From assembly GCA_947625655.1 (NCBI GenBank), contig CANQPD010000008.1, positions 40,715-104,714 on the forward strand: a stretch of DNA of 64,000 nucleotides. The letters are read 5' to 3'. This stretch comes from an uncultured Dysosmobacter sp. GTDB lineage: Bacteria > Bacillota > Clostridia > Oscillospirales > Oscillospiraceae. The stretch's first letter is position 1. Every line of letters begins with the position of its first letter. A model generated the notes under the pieces. It saw only the letters and a program-made list of their open reading frames with translations. It did no database searches and was not told where the DNA came from. The position numbers were made by a program, and so were the translations under genes. This document shows positions 36,662 to 45,487 of the stretch, one piece after another.

Positions 36662-37120
36662 ATGCTGAAGCACGCGTTTTTTAATGTGTACACCAAATTC
36701 AAGCTGCATTTTTATCAGGAGATCTTCCAGCGCTTCCAGAGCCGGGAGGCCAGCCTGACCACGGTGGAGACCTTCTGCGTGGAGACCATCCAGGCCCTGG
36801 GCAGCCCCACGGTGAATGAATTCGCCACCTTCATGCGCATCTCCCCGCCCAACGCGGCCTACAAGGTCAACAGCCTGGTGAAAAAGGGCTATATCCGCAA
36901 GGTGCAGTCCGCGGAGGACCGGCGGGAGTACCACCTGGAGGTCACCCAAAAGTATTTCGACTACTATAATATCTCCACCAGCTACATGGTGGAGGTCATG
37001 GACCGCATCGCCCAGCGCTTTACGCCGGAGGAATGCGCCAAGCTAGAGGAGATGCTGACCATCGTCAGCCAGGAACTGATGCCCGAGGTCTCCATCCCCG
37101 ACATCAGGCTGACGGAATGA
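36662..37120 (+). CDS. MarR-family regulator at the end of the fatty acid locus
   Basis: 152 residues from the ATG at 36662. Winged helix typical of MarR: TVNEFATFMRISPPNAAYKV recognition helix near residues 45-65, then the wing with EDRREY. Its place after fabZ with a separate promoter recalls FabT-type regulators of Firmicute fatty acid synthesis. Likely targets are itself (direct repeats at 36621-36639) and acpP (dyad at 25876-25915). Ligand and targets are inferred. Confidence 0.8.
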   Translation: MLKHAFFNVYTKFKLHFYQEIFQRFQSREASLTTVETFCVETIQALGSPTVNEFATFMRISPPNAAYKVNSLVKKGYIRKVQSAEDRREYHLEVTQKYFDYYNISTSYMVEVMDRIAQRFTPEECAKLEEMLTIVSQELMPEVSIPDIRLTE

Positions 37121-37125
37121 ATACA

Positions 37126-37158
37126 GGGAGCCGCGGGCCAATGGCCCGCGGCTCCCTT
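37126..37158 (+). terminator. Terminator of the fatty acid locus
   Basis: A perfect 14-bp stem (37126-37139 with 37143-37156). Only TT follows before a repeat element begins, so the original T run seems to have been displaced. Confidence 0.7.
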
Positions 37159-37376
37159 GGCCGTTGAAAAAGTCCGTTGGACTTTTTCGACAGCCTGAAC
37201 AATGCCTCGCTTTTTTGCCTGCTTCGCAGCCCAAAAAGCAGCCGCTTCGCGGCGCAAACGCTTGCTGGCGCAGGCTTTTTGCAGGCATTCGATTCAACAC
37301 GAGGGGGCTCCCGCCCCCTCGTACTCCCCCTGCGAAACGGAACGCTTTTTCTCCAAACAAAGGTTTTTTGACAAGC
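37159..37376 (+). repeat. MITE-like dispersed repeat, family A copy 3
   Basis: About 218 bp, same orientation as 26212-26436 and highly similar to it. Begins right after the hairpin of the preceding terminator and ends GACAAGC. No second copy of the flanking hairpin was found here, unlike the other two copies. Non-coding. Confidence 0.8.
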
Positions 37377-37385
37377 AAGGGATAT

Positions 37386-38327
37386 TCAGAAAAGCCCCTC
37401 CGGGATGCGGAGATCGGCCCTGGGCACCTTGTCCCAGGCAAAATCCGCCAGCAGGCCCTCCGCCGTCCTGGGCGCCGCCGAGGGGTTGAAGCCCGCCAGA
37501 TACGCCAGCTTCCCCAGGATCTCCGCCGCCGTCGCTCTGTCCCGCAGGGTGTCCAGCCCGGCGTCGGCGTCCCGTTTGGAGAGCCGCCGCCCGTCCGGGG
37601 CCAGCAGCAGGGGGAAGTGGATGAAGGACGGCGCCGGCAGCCCCAGCAGATCATACAGATACAGCTGCCTGGGGGTGGAGTCCAGCAGATCCGCCCCCCG
37701 GACCACCTCCGTCACGCCCATGGCGGCGTCGTCCACCACCACCGCCAGCTGGTAGGCGAACATCCCGTCGGACCGGCGCAGCAGGAAGTCCCCGCAGTCC
37801 CGGGCCAGGTTCTCCCGGTACGGCCCCATGTGCCCGTCGGTGAAGCCCCACGTCTCCCCCGGCACCCGCAGCCGCAGGGCGGGCGGCCTGCTTTTCGCCT
37901 TCTCCGCTATCTGCTCCGCCGTCAGATCCCGGCAGGTCCCGGCGTAGACCGCCTGGCCGTCCCCCCGGTGGGGCGCGCTGGCGGCGTGGAGCTCCGCCCG
38001 GGTGCAGAAGCAGGGATACACCAGCCCCATGGCCGCCAGCTTCTCCAGCGCCGCCTGGTACAATGGGGTGCGCTGGCTCTGGTAATACGGGCCGGAAGGC
38101 CCGCCCGCCCCGGGGCCCTCATCCCAGTCAAGCCCCAGCCACTGCAGGTCCTCCACCATCTGGTCGGCGTACCGCCGGGGGCAGCGGGCGGTATCCAGGT
38201 CCTCGATGCGCAGCACCACCCGTCCCCCCTGCTGCCGGGCGCTGAGCCACGCCAGCAGGCAGCAGAGGATATTCCCCAGGTGGATGCGCCCGCTGGGGGA
38301 GGGGGCGAAGCGGCCGGCGGTCTGCAT
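37386..38327 (-). CDS. gluQ: Glutamyl-Q tRNA(Asp) synthetase
   Basis: 313 residues, the length of GluQ-RS: a catalytic class I synthetase domain without an anticodon-binding domain. RFAPSPSGRIHLGN is the HIGH region, with LRIEDLDT beyond it and LSKRDADAG in place of KMSKS. It charges glutamate onto queuosine in tRNA(Asp). Monocistronic on the minus strand. Confidence 0.92.
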   Translation of the reverse strand: MQTAGRFAPSPSGRIHLGNILCCLLAWLSARQQGGRVVLRIEDLDTARCPRRYADQMVEDLQWLGLDWDEGPGAGGPSGPYYQSQRTPLYQAALEKLAAMGLVYPCFCTRAELHAASAPHRGDGQAVYAGTCRDLTAEQIAEKAKSRPPALRLRVPGETWGFTDGHMGPYRENLARDCGDFLLRRSDGMFAYQLAVVVDDAAMGVTEVVRGADLLDSTPRQLYLYDLLGLPAPSFIHFPLLLAPDGRRLSKRDADAGLDTLRDRATAAEILGKLAYLAGFNPSAAPRTAEGLLADFAWDKVPRADLRIPEGLF

Positions 38328-38485
38328 GGCAAAGGGCTCCTCTCTTTCAAATATACCCCATTATACCGGAGAACCGCCCGCTCCGCAAGACCGGCAGGCC
38401 CCGCATTTGGACGGACGGGAAAAGCGCCGGCCGGTTTTGCCGCGGATCGCCCCCCGATATGGCATGACGGGCCCGCAAATCCCCC

Positions 38486-38514
38486 TGTACAACCACGTTG
38501 GCCCGTGTTATAAT
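38486..38514 (+). promoter_or_regulatory. Promoter of the zinc-ribbon gene
   Basis: TGTACA (38486-38491), 17-bp spacer, TATAAT (38509-38514). Confidence 0.55.
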
Positions 38515-38572
38515 GTAATTTCTAAATTCCACTGTTTTCTCAAATTTCTCAAAAACTGAGGTGTTTTCGATC

Positions 38573-39181
38573 ATGACGGAAGACATGCGGACCTTCGGCT
38601 ATCTCTGCCCCAAGTGCGGCAAGAGCGTCATGGGCACCCGCTCCATCTTCGCCCTGGAGGCCTCCAACGCGGAGGTGGCCTGCGACTGCGGCCAGACCGC
38701 TTTGCGGGTGACTTTCGACGGGGAGCGCTATCAGGTCTATGTCCCCTGCGGCATCTGCGGCGAGACCCACATGGCGGTCTGCGAGCCGGAGCGCATCCTG
38801 AAGGGCGCCACGGCCCTGGGCTGCGCCAAGACCAAGCAGTTCTGCTGCTTCATCGGCCCGGAGGGCACGGTGGAGAAGAACCTCCGGGAGCTGGTCATCC
38901 TGGCGGAAAAGGAAAAGCGCCAGGACGGCGAGGAGGGCCACGAGGCCTTTTTGGACAACGTCATCATGTACGAGGTCCTCTCGGAGCTGAAGGATATCGC
39001 CTCCCGGGAGAACGGCATCACCTGCGCCTGCGGCAGCAAGCGCTATGGCATGGAGATCCGCCGCAGCGCCGTGGACCTGGTGTGCCGGGACTGCGGCGCC
39101 AAGCTCCGCATCCCCGCCGCCACGGACCGGGACCTGGATGATCTGTGCTGCCACATGAAGCTGGTCATCCCCGGCAAATAA
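38573..39181 (+). CDS. Zinc-ribbon protein of unknown function
   Basis: 202 residues from the ATG at 38573, which has GAGGTG nine bases upstream; a GTG at 38561 would overlap that site. Several CxC or CxxC pairs (CPKCG near 12, CDCG near 38, CGIC near 60, CACGS and CRDCG near the end) suggest two or three zinc ribbons. No catalytic motif seen. Neighbours (gluQ, CDF transporter) give no clear functional hint. Confidence 0.75.
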   Translation: MTEDMRTFGYLCPKCGKSVMGTRSIFALEASNAEVACDCGQTALRVTFDGERYQVYVPCGICGETHMAVCEPERILKGATALGCAKTKQFCCFIGPEGTVEKNLRELVILAEKEKRQDGEEGHEAFLDNVIMYEVLSELKDIASRENGITCACGSKRYGMEIRRSAVDLVCRDCGAKLRIPAATDRDLDDLCCHMKLVIPGK

Positions 39182-39296
39182 TTTCCCGCCCTCCCGCATA
39201 GGCTGGTACGCCGCCGTCCCGGCCGTCATCCCGTTTTACCGCCGCGCCGGCATCCGGATGTCCTCCGGCCCCGTGCGGCAGAAAGGACCTGATCCC

Positions 39297-40460
39297 ATGA
39301 TCTCATTTCTGGCGCGGCTGTTCCTCAAGGCCGAGGGGCAGGACGAGACCGCTCTCCGAAAGGCCTACGGCGTCCTCTGCGGCGCGGTGGGCATTGCCCT
39401 CAACGTGCTGCTGTTTCTGGGCAAATTCTTTGCCGGGGCCCTCTCCGGCTCCATCGCCATCACCGCCGACGCCTTCAACAACCTGTCCGACGCGGGCAGC
39501 TCCTTCGTCACACTGCTGGGCTTTCAGCTGGCGGGGCAGCAGCCGGACGCGGGCCATCCCTTCGGCCACGGCCGCTTCGAGTACCTGTCCGGCCTGGCGG
39601 TGTCCGTGCTGATCCTGCTGATGGGCTTCGAGCTGGCCAAATCCTCCGTTTTGAAAATCCTGCACCCCGCCCCGGTGGACTTCAGCCCCCTGGTGGTGGC
39701 CATTTTGTGCGTCTCCATCGCGGTGAAGCTGTACATGGCCTTTTATAACCGGCAGCTGGGCAGACGGCTGAACAGCGCCGCCATGCTGGCCACCGCCGCC
39801 GATTCTCTCAGCGACAGTCTGGCCACCGCGGCGGTGCTGGCCGCCACCTTGATCGGCCACTTTACCGGGCTGATGATCGACGGCTGGGTGGGCGTCCTGG
39901 TGGCGCTGTTCATCCTCTGGTCCGGCTTCCATGCCGCCAAGGACACCATCGACCCCCTGCTGGGCACGCCGCCCACCCACGAATTTGTGGAACAGATCCG
40001 CCAGATCGTCATGGCCCATCCCGCCATCATCGGCATCCACGACCTGATCGTCCACGACTACGGCCCCGGCCGGGTGATGATCTCCCTTCACGCGGAGGTC
40101 TCCGCCTCGGAAAACGTGCTGGAGCTCCACGACGAGATCGACAATGTGGAGCGGGAGCTGCAGGAAAAGCTGGGCTGCAGTGCCGTCATCCACATGGACC
40201 CCATCGTCACCGACGACGGCATCACTGAGGAGACCCGGGGCCGCGTGGCGGCGCTGGTCCACTGCATCGACGACGCCATCAGCATCCACGATTTCCGCAT
40301 GGTGGCGGGCCCCACCCACACCAACGTGATCTTTGACGCGGTGGTGCCCTTTCACTTCCGTCTCACCGACGCCGAGGTGGCGGAGAAGATCAAAACCGCC
40401 GTCCGCACGCTGGACAGCAGCTATTTCGCCGTGGTGAACGTGGAGCGGTCCTATACGTAA
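39297..40460 (+). CDS. Cation diffusion facilitator transporter
   Basis: 387 residues from the ATG at 39297 (GAAAGGA upstream). About six membrane segments, the metal site ITADAFNNLSD near residue 55, HPFGHGRFEY, a second AADSLSDS, and a cytosolic ferredoxin-like C-terminal domain. It exports Zn, Mn, Fe or Co by proton exchange; the metal cannot be told from sequence. The C-terminal extension (about 100 residues beyond a minimal CDF) suggests a tandem regulatory domain. Confidence 0.92.
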   Translation: MISFLARLFLKAEGQDETALRKAYGVLCGAVGIALNVLLFLGKFFAGALSGSIAITADAFNNLSDAGSSFVTLLGFQLAGQQPDAGHPFGHGRFEYLSGLAVSVLILLMGFELAKSSVLKILHPAPVDFSPLVVAILCVSIAVKLYMAFYNRQLGRRLNSAAMLATAADSLSDSLATAAVLAATLIGHFTGLMIDGWVGVLVALFILWSGFHAAKDTIDPLLGTPPTHEFVEQIRQIVMAHPAIIGIHDLIVHDYGPGRVMISLHAEVSASENVLELHDEIDNVERELQEKLGCSAVIHMDPIVTDDGITEETRGRVAALVHCIDDAISIHDFRMVAGPTHTNVIFDAVVPFHFRLTDAEVAEKIKTAVRTLDSSYFAVVNVERSYT

Positions 40461-40464
40461 GCGG

Positions 40465-40495
40465 AAGAGGCGGGCTTGCCCCGCCTCTTTTCCTT
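40465..40495 (+). terminator. CDF gene terminator
   Basis: AAGAGGCGGG stem with CCCGCCTCTT, then TTCCTTT. Confidence 0.75.
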
Positions 40496-40528
40496 TGATA
40501 TGATAGATCACAGAAAGGTGGTATTTTT

Positions 40529-40924
40529 ATGGGATTTCCCTGGTATTTGAAGCCGGATCTGTTCCTGCACAAGGAGCTGCTGGATACCCAGGAGTCGCTG
40601 TCCCAGGCCGCCCGCGATTCCTCCGCCACGGACCGGAAACAGGACCGGCAGATCAAAGCACTGGAACAGCGGGTGGCGGAGCTGGAGGCGCAGCTGCTGG
40701 CCCTGGAGACGTTTTTGTCGGAAAAGGGCATTCTGCCTCCGCCGCCGGAGGAGGACCCGCCGGAGGCGGCCGTCTCCGGACAGCTCCAGGCCGACGGCGC
40801 CGCCCTCTTCCCCGCCCGGACAGCGCGGAGCATCGCCTGCCCCTGCTGCGGCAAATGCCAGGTGGGCGACCTGGATTTCTGCGTCTCCTGCGGGACGCCG
40901 TTCTGGTATGAAAATGAAGCATAA
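40529..40924 (+). CDS. Small coiled-coil / zinc-ribbon protein
   Basis: 131 residues. A coiled coil (about 15-70, with KALEQRVAELEAQLLALE), a Pro/Ala-rich linker, and a C-terminal zinc ribbon (CPCCGKC and CVSCG). GAAAGGTGG precedes the ATG. Unknown function; possibly an assembly or DNA/RNA-contact adaptor. Own terminator follows. Confidence 0.75.
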   Translation: MGFPWYLKPDLFLHKELLDTQESLSQAARDSSATDRKQDRQIKALEQRVAELEAQLLALETFLSEKGILPPPPEEDPPEAAVSGQLQADGAALFPARTARSIACPCCGKCQVGDLDFCVSCGTPFWYENEA

Positions 40925-40929
40925 GCAGT

Positions 40930-40967
40930 GTGGGAAATGCGGTTGCCGCATTTCCCACGTCTCTTTT
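40930..40967 (+). terminator. Terminator after the coiled-coil gene
   Basis: A perfect 13-bp stem (40930-40942 with 40946-40958), TTG loop, then GTCTCTTTTT. Confidence 0.85.
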
Positions 40968-41041
40968 TATAATGAGGTCCATTACAAGATATATGGGTAC
41001 ACCGTGCAGGGACTGCGCTCCCAGTTCTCTTTGGGCCAAGA

Positions 41042-41784
41042 GCCGCCCTGGCGGGCGGGGGCAATGGGTTTACGCCGTGTCGCGGCGTGTGGGGATGCAC
41101 CCCCCATTCTCTTTTTGACGCGTCAAAAAGAGAACGGGCCGTGCACGGTCCAAGAGAAAAAACGCTTTGCGGCCAGAAATTTTCCCTTACGGGAAAATTT
41201 GGCCTAAATGCGGGGGCCGTGCGAATCAGGACGGCGCAGACTTGTTGGGCTTTATCCGGCTGCGCTGTACGTCGGCACTTGGCGGGGCGTTCAGGCCGCA
41301 AGCTGGAACGTGGGGTGCAAATTTGTGGGTGCTTGCCGCAAGGGTTTCCGCCTCTGGCCCCGCTGCCGCTACGTGGGCTGTTGAACATCCGTAGGGGCCG
41401 ATGCTCACATCGCCCGCCTCAAAGGACATATCGCACCAACGCGGGATGTCTGCCCGCGTAGCGGCAGCGGGGCGGTTGCGAGAGCCCATGCAGGTCTGAT
41501 CCAATTCCGCGGCGCGCCGATTCGCGTGGCGAAAAGGGGACGGCAGGCGTCAGCCTCCTTCCCGCGCCCAACGCGAAAACCCGCAAATCTCCACAAACGT
41601 ATCTTTTCCAGTCCGCATCCCCAAACTTTTTCCATGCAAAGCATGGAGAAAGTTTGGACCAAAGCGGCTTTTCTTTTGGACCGTGCACGGCCCGTTTTCT
41701 TTTCGGCGCAACCGAAAAGAAAATGGGGGTGCATTCCCCACGCCGCGACACGGCGTAAACCCTCCGCCCCGCCCGCCAGGGCGG
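41042..41784. repeat. Inverted-arm non-coding element, family F copy 2
   Basis: About 740 bp. Left arm 41042-41204 and right arm 41617-41784 are inverted copies of one unit. Both carry the CCGTGCACGG palindrome, a GGTTTACGCCGTGTCGCGGC end, and paired hairpins (41106-41134 and 41691-41722; 41180-41200 and 41626-41658). The middle resembles the middle of copy 1 (7966-8390), so the whole is a repeated composite rather than chance arms. No ORF is credible. It lies directly upstream of spoVAD. Confidence 0.75.
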
Positions 41785-41876
41785 CCATGCCGCCTCTCCT
41801 GATAAAGATGATGTCAGTCATAATTCCCCCATTTCCGGGCAACCTATGGAAAATCCATCAAATGAGGTGGCTTTCC

Positions 41877-42917
41877 ATGAACGACAAACGCATCGGCAAA
41901 CGGACCATCGCCCTGGCCCACCCCCCCTCCGTCATCTCCTTCGCCAACATCGGCGGAAAATTTGAGGGCCAGGGGCCTCTGGCGGACTATTTCGACGAGC
42001 TGAGCGAGGACTCCTTCTTCGGTGAAAAGACCTGGGAGAAGGCGGAGTCCGCCATGCAGAAGAAAGTCCTCCAGCGGGCGCTGGACCAGGCCCGGCTGAA
42101 GCCTCAGGACCTGGACTATATCTTCGCCGGGGACCTTTTGAACCAGTGCATCGGCTCCTCCTTCGGCCTCCGGGACTTCAACATCCCCTTCTACGGCCTG
42201 TACGGCGCCTGCTCCACCATGGGGGAGTCATTGTCTCTGGCGGCCCTCGCCATCGACGGCGGTTATGCCGACAGGGCCGCCGCCGTCACCAGCTCCCACT
42301 TCTGCACCGCCGAGCGGCAGTACCGGATGCCCGTGCCCTACGGCAGCCAGCGGACCCCCACCGCCCAGTGGACCGCCACCGCCTCCGGCTGCACCATTCT
42401 GGCCGCCGACGGCCCCGGCCCCTATATCACCCATGTCACCTGCGGCAAGATCGTGGACAAGGGGATCACCGACGCCAACAACATGGGCGCCGCCATGGCC
42501 CCCGCCGCCTACGACACCCTCTCCGCCTTCTTCCGGGATACCAAAACGAAGCCCGGCGATTACGACCTGGTCATCACCGGCGACCTGGGGGAGCTGGGCC
42601 ACGCCATCGTCCGGGACTTCTTCTCCCGGGACGGCATCCAGCTGGGGGAGAACTTCCAGGACTGCGGCCTGCTGCTCTACGACCGCCAGAATCAGGACAT
42701 GCACGCCGGCGCCTCCGGCTGCGGCTGCTCCGCCTCGGTGCTGAACGGGTATCTCCTGACGGAGCTGCGCCGGGGCAAATGGAAACGCATCGTCTTCGCC
42801 CCCACCGGGGCGCTGCTCTCCCCCACCTCCAGCTTTCAGGGGGAGTCCATCCCCGGCATCTGCCACGCGGTCTGCATCTCCGCCGAAAGGAAATGTACGC
42901 CCCAGGAAAACAACTGA
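41877..42917 (+). CDS. spoVAD: Stage V sporulation protein AD
   Basis: 346 residues from the ATG at 41877 (GAGGTGG 7 nt upstream). Thiolase-fold protein of the SpoVAD family, matching its usual 338-345 residues. Recognisable segments include YGLYGACSTMGESL near residue 104 and the C-terminal GKWKRIVFAPTGALLSPTS. It binds dipicolinic acid and is essential for its uptake into the forespore. Normally flanked by spoVAC and spoVAE; here it stands alone, with spoVAE 11 kb away. Confidence 0.93.
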   Translation: MNDKRIGKRTIALAHPPSVISFANIGGKFEGQGPLADYFDELSEDSFFGEKTWEKAESAMQKKVLQRALDQARLKPQDLDYIFAGDLLNQCIGSSFGLRDFNIPFYGLYGACSTMGESLSLAALAIDGGYADRAAAVTSSHFCTAERQYRMPVPYGSQRTPTAQWTATASGCTILAADGPGPYITHVTCGKIVDKGITDANNMGAAMAPAAYDTLSAFFRDTKTKPGDYDLVITGDLGELGHAIVRDFFSRDGIQLGENFQDCGLLLYDRQNQDMHAGASGCGCSASVLNGYLLTELRRGKWKRIVFAPTGALLSPTSSFQGESIPGICHAVCISAERKCTPQENN

Positions 42918-42990
42918 TTGTCGTATGGAAATTGCACAAAGGTTTTTCCCTGCCGCCCGCCGCTTTTAGAAGACTTCCCGAAATCCGCGC

Positions 42991-43037
42991 AAAACCGGCT
43001 CTTTCAGCGTCAAAAACGTTGACAGAGCCGGTTTTTC
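42991..43037 (+). terminator. spoVAD terminator
   Basis: AAAACCGGCTCT (42991-43002) pairs with AGAGCCGGTTTT (43024-43035), enclosing a CAGCGT/ACGTTG stem, followed by a T run. The glnA -35 is embedded in it. Confidence 0.85.
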
Positions 43038-43048
43038 CCTCGTATAAT
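43019..43048 (+). promoter_or_regulatory. glnA promoter
   Basis: TTGACA (43019-43024), 18-bp spacer, TATAAT (43043-43048), both perfect. The -35 overlaps the upstream terminator. The leader then contains CAAGGGCGC at 43064-43072, shared with the gltB and amt leaders. Confidence 0.8.
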
Positions 43049-43170
43049 TCAAGACAGAGAGAGCAAGGGCGCCCCCTCTTGGGTTGTCCGCGCTCATTTT
43101 TTATAGATCTGTATATCTTTCATTTAAAGTGATAAAGTATTCGGCTTCCACAGGGAAAGGAGACTGTTGC

Positions 43171-44502
43171 ATGGGCAGATATACCAAGGAGGACATCATC
43201 CGGATGGTGCGGGACGAGGATATCCAGTTCATCCGGATGCAGTTCACCGACATTTTCGGCCAGCTGAAAAACGTGGCCATCACCGCCTCCCAGATCCAGC
43301 GGGCGGTGAACAACGAGATCATGATGGACGGCAGCTCCATCGAGGGCTTCGTGCGCATCGAGGAGTCCGACCAGTACCTTTGGCCGGATCTGGACACCTT
43401 CGCCATCCTGCCCTGGCGGCCCCAGTACGGCAAGGTGGCCCGGCTGATCTGCGAAGTCCACAACCCCGACGGCACCTCTTTCGTGGGGGACCCCCGGAAT
43501 GTGCTGAAGCGGGCGTTAAAGCGGGCGGAGCGCATGGGCTACACCTTCAACATCGGCTCGGAGCCGGAGTTCTTCCTCTTCCAGACCGACGAGGACGGCC
43601 GGCCCACCACGAAGACCAGCGACGAGGCGGGCTATTTCGACCTGGGCCCCCTGGACCACGGGGAGAGCACCCGGCGGGAGATCTGCCTGTGCCTGGAGGA
43701 GATGGGCTTTGAGATCGAGGCCAGCCACCACGAGGTGGCCGCCGGCCAGCACGAGATCGACTTCAAATACGCCGACGCCCTCCGGGCCGCCGACAACATC
43801 ATGACCTTCAAGCTGGCGGTGAAAGCCCTGGCCCAGAAAAACGGCCTCCACGCCACTTTCATGCCAAAGCCCGTCTACGGCGCCGCCGGCAGCGGGATGC
43901 ATGTCAACATGTCGCTGTTTAAGGACGGCAGAAACGTCTTCTTTGATGAGAGCGCCCCCGGGCAGCTCTCCCCCCTGGCCCATCAGTTCATCGCGGGCCT
44001 GCTGGCCCACGTCCAGGGCTTCTGCGCCCTGACCAATCCCCTGGTGAATTCCTATAAGCGGCTGGTGCCCGGATACGAGGCCCCCTGCTATCTGGCCTGG
44101 TCGTCCTCCAACCGCTCCGCCCTCATCCGCATCCCGGCTCCCCGGGGCCAGGGCACCCGGGTGGAGCTGCGGAGCCCGGACCCCTCCTGCAACCCCTATC
44201 TGGTGTTCGCGGCGTGCCTCGCCGCCGGGCTGGACGGCATGGAAAAGGGCCTGACGCCCCCGCCGGAGGTGCCGGAGAACCTCAACGCCATGACCCCGGA
44301 GGCCCGGGCCGCCCACGGCATCCAGCGCCTGCCCGGCACCCTGGAGGCCGCCATCCACGCCCTGGAGGCGGACCAGGTGGTGCTGGACGCCCTGGGCCCC
44401 CACATCGCCACCCAGTATATCACCGGCAAGCTGCGGGAGTGGGAGGAGTACCGCACCCAGGTCTCCCAGTGGGAGCTGGACCGCTATCTGGTGACATACT
44501 GA
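43171..44502 (+). CDS. glnA: Glutamine synthetase, type I
   Basis: 443 residues, GSI-alpha length, from the ATG at 43171 (GGAAAGGAG upstream). [11 protein letters not shown] and DLDTF near the N-terminus, EPEFF metal ligands near residue 130, [13 protein letters not shown] near 190 and SGMHVNMSL near 245. It makes glutamine from glutamate, ammonia and ATP. First gene of the nitrogen cluster, with the ANTAR regulator 86 bp behind it. Confidence 0.96.
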   Translation: MGRYTKEDIIRMVRDEDIQFIRMQFTDIFGQLKNVAITASQIQRAVNNEIMMDGSSIEGFVRIEESDQYLWPDLDTFAILPWRPQYGKVARLICEVHNPDGTSFVGDPRNVLKRALKRAERMGYTFNIGSEPEFFLFQTDEDGRPTTKTSDEAGYFDLGPLDHGESTRREICLCLEEMGFEIEASHHEVAAGQHEIDFKYADALRAADNIMTFKLAVKALAQKNGLHATFMPKPVYGAAGSGMHVNMSLFKDGRNVFFDESAPGQLSPLAHQFIAGLLAHVQGFCALTNPLVNSYKRLVPGYEAPCYLAWSSSNRSALIRIPAPRGQGTRVELRSPDPSCNPYLVFAACLAAGLDGMEKGLTPPPEVPENLNAMTPEARAAHGIQRLPGTLEAAIHALEADQVVLDALGPHIATQYITGKLREWEEYRTQVSQWELDRYLVTY

Positions 44503-44588
44503 GCGCCCACCCTCCGCATATCCCCCGCGGCCGGTCTCTGAACGGCCGCCCTGAACGCCCCACTCCCCTATGAAAGGAGATGCAGACA

Positions 44589-45125
44589 ATGGACAGGATC
44601 GTGGTCGCCTTTGCCAGCGAAGAGGCCCAGCGCCGCATCCTGCGTCTGCTGGAATCCGACGGCTGGCGCCCCGCCGCCGTCTGTGCCGCCGGGGCGGAGG
44701 TCATCCGCACCGTCCGTAAGCTGGGCAGCGCCATCGTGGTCTGCGGCTTCAGGCTGCGGGACATGACGGCGGCCAGCCTTGCCGATGACCTCCGCCAGAA
44801 CGCTGTTCTGCTGGTGGTGTCCTCCGCCGTGAATCTGGACCTCTGCGAGGGGGAGAACCTCTACAAGCTGGCCACCCCCGTCCGCCGCGGGGACTTCTTC
44901 GCCACTTTGGAGCTGCTGCGGCAGTTTGAGGAAAAGAACCTGCACCACCCGCCCCCCAAGCGCCGGGAGGAGGAGCAGCAGCTGATCCGAAAGGCCAAGG
45001 AGCTGCTGATGGACGTGAACCGCATGACAGAGGGCGAAGCCCACCGCTTTTTGCAAAAGCGCAGCATGGACGCGGGGCTGAAAATGGCGGAGACGGCGCA
45101 GCTCATCATAGACTCCTACCGCTGA
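44589..45125 (+). CDS. ANTAR-domain antitermination regulator (NitR-like)
   Basis: 178 residues from the ATG at 44589 (AAAGGAG 9 nt upstream). The N-terminal part resembles a receiver domain, but the phospho-acceptor position reads VVCGFRL without Asp, so phosphorylation is unlikely. The C-terminal 60 residues are an ANTAR RNA-binding domain (AKELLMDVNRMTEGEAHRFL ...). An ANTAR gene between glnA and gltAB is known in solventogenic clostridia as nitR. Its likely targets are leader hairpins of the adjacent nitrogen genes. Confidence 0.88.
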   Translation: MDRIVVAFASEEAQRRILRLLESDGWRPAAVCAAGAEVIRTVRKLGSAIVVCGFRLRDMTAASLADDLRQNAVLLVVSSAVNLDLCEGENLYKLATPVRRGDFFATLELLRQFEEKNLHHPPPKRREEEQQLIRKAKELLMDVNRMTEGEAHRFLQKRSMDAGLKMAETAQLIIDSYR

Positions 45126-45129
45126 GTGG

Positions 45130-45155
45130 TAAAGGGGGAGCAGGCTCCCCCTTTA
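45130..45155 (+). terminator. Terminator after the ANTAR gene
   Basis: TAAAGGGGGAG-CAGG-CTCCCCCTTTA perfect hairpin; only a short T run, so it may leak. Confidence 0.6.
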
Positions 45156-45487
45156 GATCCCCCACCACCAGTGACATCGGTCACTGGTGTGCGCGCCCCA
45201 AGGGCGCGCGGGTCTCGGTATTTTCGCCACGCACATGTCGCGGCGAAAATGATTAAAAACTCTTGATTTGCCTCCGGCAAATCAACTGGAAAAACCGCAG
45301 GTTTTTCCTAGCCCTTTTCCTGAGCGCCTGCGGGCGCGGAATACGGGATATCTCCTATCTGCTATCTGCTATCTCCTATCTCATATCTCTTATCTTTTAT
45401 CTCTTATCTTCACTCTCCACTCTCCAATCTTCACTCTCTAATTTCTACTTCCTCATTCCTAATTCCTAATTAAAAGGAGTGTTCCCT
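45156..45487 (+). promoter_or_regulatory. gltB leader: stacked hairpins and pyrimidine-rich tandem tract
   Basis: No ORF. It holds hairpins at 45166-45189 (CACCAGTGAC stem), 45191-45209 (GCGCGCCC-CAA-GGGCGCGC), a TGATTTGCC/GGCAAATCA stem and a GGAAAAACC/GGTTTTTCC stem. A run of TATCTCC/TATCTGC-like repeats follows at about 45348-45430. AAGGGCGC at 45200-45207 is shared with the glnA and amt leaders. The arrangement suggests attenuation control. Confidence 0.5.

Noticed and set aside
45348..45430. CRISPR-like regular repeats before gltB
   Set aside because: Units are 7-8 bp with no unique spacers and no cas genes.
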